Source: an uncultured Flavobacteriales bacterium
GTDB taxonomy: Bacteria; Bacteroidota; Bacteroidia; Flavobacteriales_G; Salibacteraceae
Direction of reading: 5' to 3'
Length of the DNA: 64,000 bases
Assembly (NCBI GenBank): GCA_937121175.1
Contig: CAKZKD010000002.1
Location: forward strand, 434,001 to 498,000
Shown one piece after another: positions 61,444 to 64,000 of this stretch. The position numbers and the translations under genes are program-made. The notes under the pieces were generated by a model that had not been told where the DNA came from, searched no databases, and worked only from the letters and a program-made list of their open reading frames with translations. Every line of letters starts with the position of its first letter. The stretch's first letter is position 1.

Positions 61444-62340
61444 GTGAAAATTGATACCCCATCGAGGCAATATATCGCCCTAATTCTGTTGGCGCTTATT
61501 TGGGGAAGCTCATTTATATTAATGAAGCGTGGATTAGAATCCTTTTCGGCAATTCAAGTGGCTGAATATAGGTTGTTTATTTCTGCGATTGCTCTGTTTC
61601 CATTTGCGTTTAAGCAAATCAACAAATTCCCTTTTTGGAATAAGAAAATGCTAGCCATTTCTTTTGTTGCGTTTTTTGGAAATTTGTTGCCGGCCATTTT
61701 GTTCGCTACGGCTCAGACAAAATTACAAAGTGGAATAGTTGGGATGCTTAATAGCTTAGTACCTGTTTTTACAATTGTTATTGGGGCAGTTTTCTTTTCT
61801 ATTCTTCCAAAACAAAAACAAGTAGTTGGAGTTTTTATAGGATTGATAGGGGCGGTAGTTTTAATCTTTGGCTCGACTCAAATCGGATTAATTGGAGTAC
61901 CAATCTCTTATTCTTTAATGGTTGTTGCTGCTACCATTGGTTATGGAATCAGCGTTAACACTATAAAGTCTTGGCTACAAAATATGCCCGCTATTCAGAT
62001 TACCTCCTTTGCCTTTTTTATGCTTTTGCCGTTTATGACAATAGGACTAATTGCAAATGGATTTTTTCAAACCGCTTCAATTCCTGAAAATCACTTGAAC
62101 TTGGTGTACTTAACTATTCTGGGTGTTCTAGGTACAGCTGGTGCACTGCTGCTGTTCAATCAGCTTATTAAATATACTTCTGCGGTGTTTGCTTCTTCTG
62201 TTACTTATATGATTCCCGTGGTGGCAACTTTATGGGGGTTGTTTGATGGTGAAGAACTGAATTTGTTTCATGGAATTGGGTTCGGTTTAATTCTATTTGG
62301 TGTGTATATTATTAACGCCGTGAGAAAACGAAAGAATTAA
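61444..62340 (+). CDS. EamA/DMT-family transporter
   Basis: The 298-residue membrane protein has ten predicted helices in two EamA repeats (IALILLALIWGSSFILMKRG at the start of the first; AATIGYGISVNTIK and VTYMIPVVATLWGLFDGEE in the second). The family exports amino acids, nucleotide sugars or other metabolites, and the substrate is unknown. The GTG start is forced, because the only upstream sequence in frame carries the promoter box. Confidence 0.9.
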   Translation: MKIDTPSRQYIALILLALIWGSSFILMKRGLESFSAIQVAEYRLFISAIALFPFAFKQINKFPFWNKKMLAISFVAFFGNLLPAILFATAQTKLQSGIVGMLNSLVPVFTIVIGAVFFSILPKQKQVVGVFIGLIGAVVLIFGSTQIGLIGVPISYSLMVVAATIGYGISVNTIKSWLQNMPAIQITSFAFFMLLPFMTIGLIANGFFQTASIPENHLNLVYLTILGVLGTAGALLLFNQLIKYTSAVFASSVTYMIPVVATLWGLFDGEELNLFHGIGFGLILFGVYIINAVRKRKN

Positions 62341-62366
62341 TACAAATCCAACACTAAATTATTGGG

Positions 62367-62396
62367 TTGTCCACCTGTAAAAAATAATTACTTTTG
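62367..62396 (+). promoter_or_regulatory. Promoter of rplU-rpmA (TTG-N19-TACTTTTG)
   Basis: TTG at 62367-62369 and TACTTTTG at 62389-62396, spaced 19 nt, are an excellent Bacteroidota match. The leader to the ATG at 62438 is about 40 nt. Confidence 0.7.
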
Positions 62397-62437
62397 CCGT
62401 CCGATTTTTAATAGGTATCATTAAAAAATAACAAACG

Positions 62438-62914
62438 ATGTACGCAATTGTAGAGATAGCAGGGCAGCAGTTTAAAGTGCAAAAAGACCAAAAGCTTTTC
62501 GTTCATCGTCTAGAGGCAAAAGAGGGAGATAAAGTATCTTTTGATAAAGTTTTGCTTACAGATGAGAAAGGAAAAGTTACCGTTGGCGCCCCAGTTATAG
62601 AAGGTGTAGCAGTAAATGCTAAAGTAATTCAACACCTGAAAGGAGATAAAGTAATTGTCTTCAAAAAGAAGAGAAGAAAAGGTTATCAAAAATCTAACGG
62701 TCACCGTCAGTATTTAACTGAATTGGTAATTGAAGGAATTGGTGCAGATGCTAAAAAAGCTCCAGCGAAAAAAGCCGCTGCCCCGAAAGCAGAAAAGGCT
62801 GCAACAGCTGAGGAAAAAGCTCCAGTAAAGAAAGCTGCTCCTAAAAAGGCCTCCGCTCCAAAGACGGAAGCTAAGAAAGCTGCTCCTAAGAAGGAAACTA
62901 AAAAAGAAGATTAA
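62438..62914 (+). CDS. rplU: 50S ribosomal protein L21 with Ala/Lys-rich tail
   Basis: The first 100 residues are a normal L21 ([38 protein letters not shown]). They are followed by a tail of about 55 residues built from KKAAPK-type units with a few acidic residues. Standard L21 ends near residue 103, so the tail is an addition. rpmA follows after 28 nt, the usual order. Confidence 0.96.
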   Translation: MYAIVEIAGQQFKVQKDQKLFVHRLEAKEGDKVSFDKVLLTDEKGKVTVGAPVIEGVAVNAKVIQHLKGDKVIVFKKKRRKGYQKSNGHRQYLTELVIEGIGADAKKAPAKKAAAPKAEKAATAEEKAPVKKAAPKKASAPKTEAKKAAPKKETKKED

Positions 62915-62942
62915 TCGGCGTTTAGCCTTAAAAGAATAAATC

Positions 62943-63203
62943 ATGGCACATAAGAAAGGTGTAGGTAGTTCTAAAAACGGTCGTGAATCGGAAAGTAAGC
63001 GACTAGGTGTAAAAGTAAGTGGTGGTCAAGCTGCAAAAGCAGGTAACATCATTATTCGTCAGAGAGGTACAAAGTACATTCCTGCAGAAAATGTTGGTCT
63101 TGGAAAAGACCATACAATTTTTGCTTTAGTTGACGGCACTGTAGTTTTTAAGAAAAAAAGAGATAATCGCTCGTACGTATCGGTTGAGCCTGCGCAAGCA
63201 TAG
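62943..63203 (+). CDS. rpmA: 50S ribosomal protein L27
   Basis: The 86-residue protein starts [20 protein letters not shown] and keeps [10 protein letters not shown] and [21 protein letters not shown]. No N-terminal cleavage extension as in Firmicutes is present. It ends at a strong terminator. Confidence 0.97.
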   Translation: MAHKKGVGSSKNGRESESKRLGVKVSGGQAAKAGNIIIRQRGTKYIPAENVGLGKDHTIFALVDGTVVFKKKRDNRSYVSVEPAQA

Positions 63204-63233
63204 CAATCGATAGTAAGAAATAATAAGGATTTG

Positions 63234-63285
63234 AAATCCCGTTTCTAAACCGATGGCTATCGGAATGGTAACGGGATTTTTGTTT
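63234..63285 (+). terminator. Two-stage rho-independent terminator after rpmA
   Basis: A perfect 10-bp stem (AAATCCCGTT with AACGGGATTT) encloses a second stem CCGAT/ATCGG, followed by a T-rich run. Confidence 0.85.
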
Positions 63286-63309
63286 TATATCAATTAACAA
63301 TATTGTCCG

Positions 63310-63338
63310 TTTGGCTGAGAAGTCTAAACGTAAATTCG
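63310..63338 (+). promoter_or_regulatory. Putative promoter of serS (TTTG-N17-TAAATTCG)
   Basis: TTTG at 63310-63313 and TAAATTCG (63331-63338, one mismatch to TAnnTTTG) lie 17 nt apart, just before the serS ATG. Confidence 0.4.
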
Positions 63339-63353
63339 CTCAACAGATTAAAA

Positions 63354-64000
63354 ATGTTACTGCAATCAGAAATTAGAAATAACCCAGAGGAAATCATTGA
63401 ACGGATGAAGGTCCGTAATATTGATGTAACTGAAACGGTTGAGAAAATCATTGCGATCGATAAAAGAAAGCGTGAAGTACAGACCCGTTTTGAAAACAAC
63501 CAACATGCAATAAAAGAAAGTTCTAAGATTATCGGAGAGCTATTTAAGTCGGGGAAGCAAGCCGAGGCGAATGAACTTCGTGAGAAAACAGGTTCTCAGA
63601 AAGAAGATAACAAGTTATTACATGAAGAAATATCTCGTCTTGAGGAAGAGCTGTTAGAATTTATGTACCAAATTCCGAATTTACCACACGAATCAGTGCC
63701 TGCAGGACATGACGACTCAGACAATGTGGAGATAGTTGTTTGGGGAGAAAAACCAACATTAGAAATAGCAGAGCCTCATTGGGAAATTGCTAAGAATCTA
63801 AATTTGATAGACTGGGAATTGGGGGTTAAAATTACTGGAGCAGGTTTTCCTGTTTATAGAAGCCAAGGAGCCAGATTGCAACGTGGTTTAGTTCAGTTCT
63901 TTTTAGATAGAGCAGTTGAAAATGGTTACGAAGAGATAAACCCTCCTTTATTAATCAACGAAGCTTCTGGATACGGAACTGGTCAGTTGCCAGACAAGGA
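63354..64000 (+). CDS. serS: Seryl-tRNA synthetase, partial (C-terminus outside window)
   Basis: The first 215 residues are visible and the frame runs off the window end. The N-terminal coiled-coil arm that holds tRNA-Ser (about 1-110; MLLQSEIRNNPEEIIERM, RKREVQTRFENN) is followed by the start of the class II catalytic core (PNLPHESVPAGHDDSDN, GAGFPVYRSQGARLQRGLVQ, INPPLLINEASGYGTGQLPD). It matches SerRS throughout. Confidence 0.95.
   Translation, partial: MLLQSEIRNNPEEIIERMKVRNIDVTETVEKIIAIDKRKREVQTRFENNQHAIKESSKIIGELFKSGKQAEANELREKTGSQKEDNKLLHEEISRLEEELLEFMYQIPNLPHESVPAGHDDSDNVEIVVWGEKPTLEIAEPHWEIAKNLNLIDWELGVKITGAGFPVYRSQGARLQRGLVQFFLDRAVENGYEEINPPLLINEASGYGTGQLPDK

Noticed and set aside
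1-64000. tRNA genes, insertion sequences, prophage or defence islands
   Set aside because: Reading both strands I found no cloverleaf-like sequence, transposase, integrase, toxin-antitoxin or restriction gene.

Overview
The window is AT-rich chromosomal DNA of a Bacteroidota bacterium, most likely of the Flavobacteriales (perhaps a Cryomorphaceae-like lineage; the species cannot be told from this sequence). The evidence is the gliding-motility pair gldD/gldE, three large surface proteins with type IX secretion (T9SS) sorting domains, the family-specific DUF4271, DUF5686 and DUF5777 proteins, and the Bacteroidota promoter box TAnnTTTG in front of most transcription units. Shine-Dalgarno sequences are essentially absent, as expected where the ribosome hides its anti-SD. 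I see no tRNA, rRNA, CRISPR array, insertion sequence or phage gene. The region is a compact core chromosome rather than an island.

Layout. 1-4.7 kb: a truncated secreted Pro/Val-rich protein, a small secreted protein, an M1 aminopeptidase lipoprotein and an orphan biotin carrier protein. 4.7-9.7 kb: a two-component system divergent from a T9SS adhesin, separated by an array of TTAACC/GGTTAA motifs. 9.7-19.2 kb: housekeeping genes (PGI/PMI, lipB, serine hydrolase, S41 protease, queA, ispD-rlmN, aat, polyprenyl synthase). 19.4-24.4 kb: glutaryl-CoA dehydrogenase, a diheme lipoprotein/YceI/DUF5777 envelope module, DUF4271 and hemD. 24.4-29.9 kb: rnpA, a second S41 protease, an O-antigen ligase-like protein and two glycosyltransferases. 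30-34 kb: sucAB of the TCA cycle, followed by a terminator and a GC-rich three-hairpin element. 34.2-38.7 kb: DUF1232, lptB, DUF5686 and tatC. 38.8-48 kb: heme A synthase, gldD-gldE-ssb-mutY, then HU, a TPR protein, a 29-residue basic ribosome-type protein, RNase G, recX and prfB with its programmed +1 frameshift. 48-52 kb: a giant C-type-lectin T9SS protein. 52-57.4 kb: arsC, a tiny membrane protein, fumC, a manC-sprT-lipoprotein operon and mlaE-mlaF. 57.5-64 kb: an SprB-repeat T9SS protein, a LolD-like ATPase, an EamA transporter, rplU-rpmA and the start of serS.

How it works together. Much of the window builds or loads the envelope: Tat, LptB, Mla and LolD-type transport, polysaccharide synthesis (ManC, glycosyltransferases, O-antigen ligase), lipoproteins, gliding proteins and T9SS cargo. 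The rest is translation and central metabolism.

The most notable regulatory pattern is that several TAnnTTTG boxes lie only 3-7 nt before the start codon, including two divergent pairs (55.85 kb and 61.4 kb). This predicts leaderless or nearly leaderless mRNAs and settles several start codons. No clearly new defence or mobile system was found. The best candidates for undescribed biology are the leaderless promoter pairs, the 34.1 kb hairpin element, the diheme/YceI/DUF5777 module and the motif array at the two-component locus.
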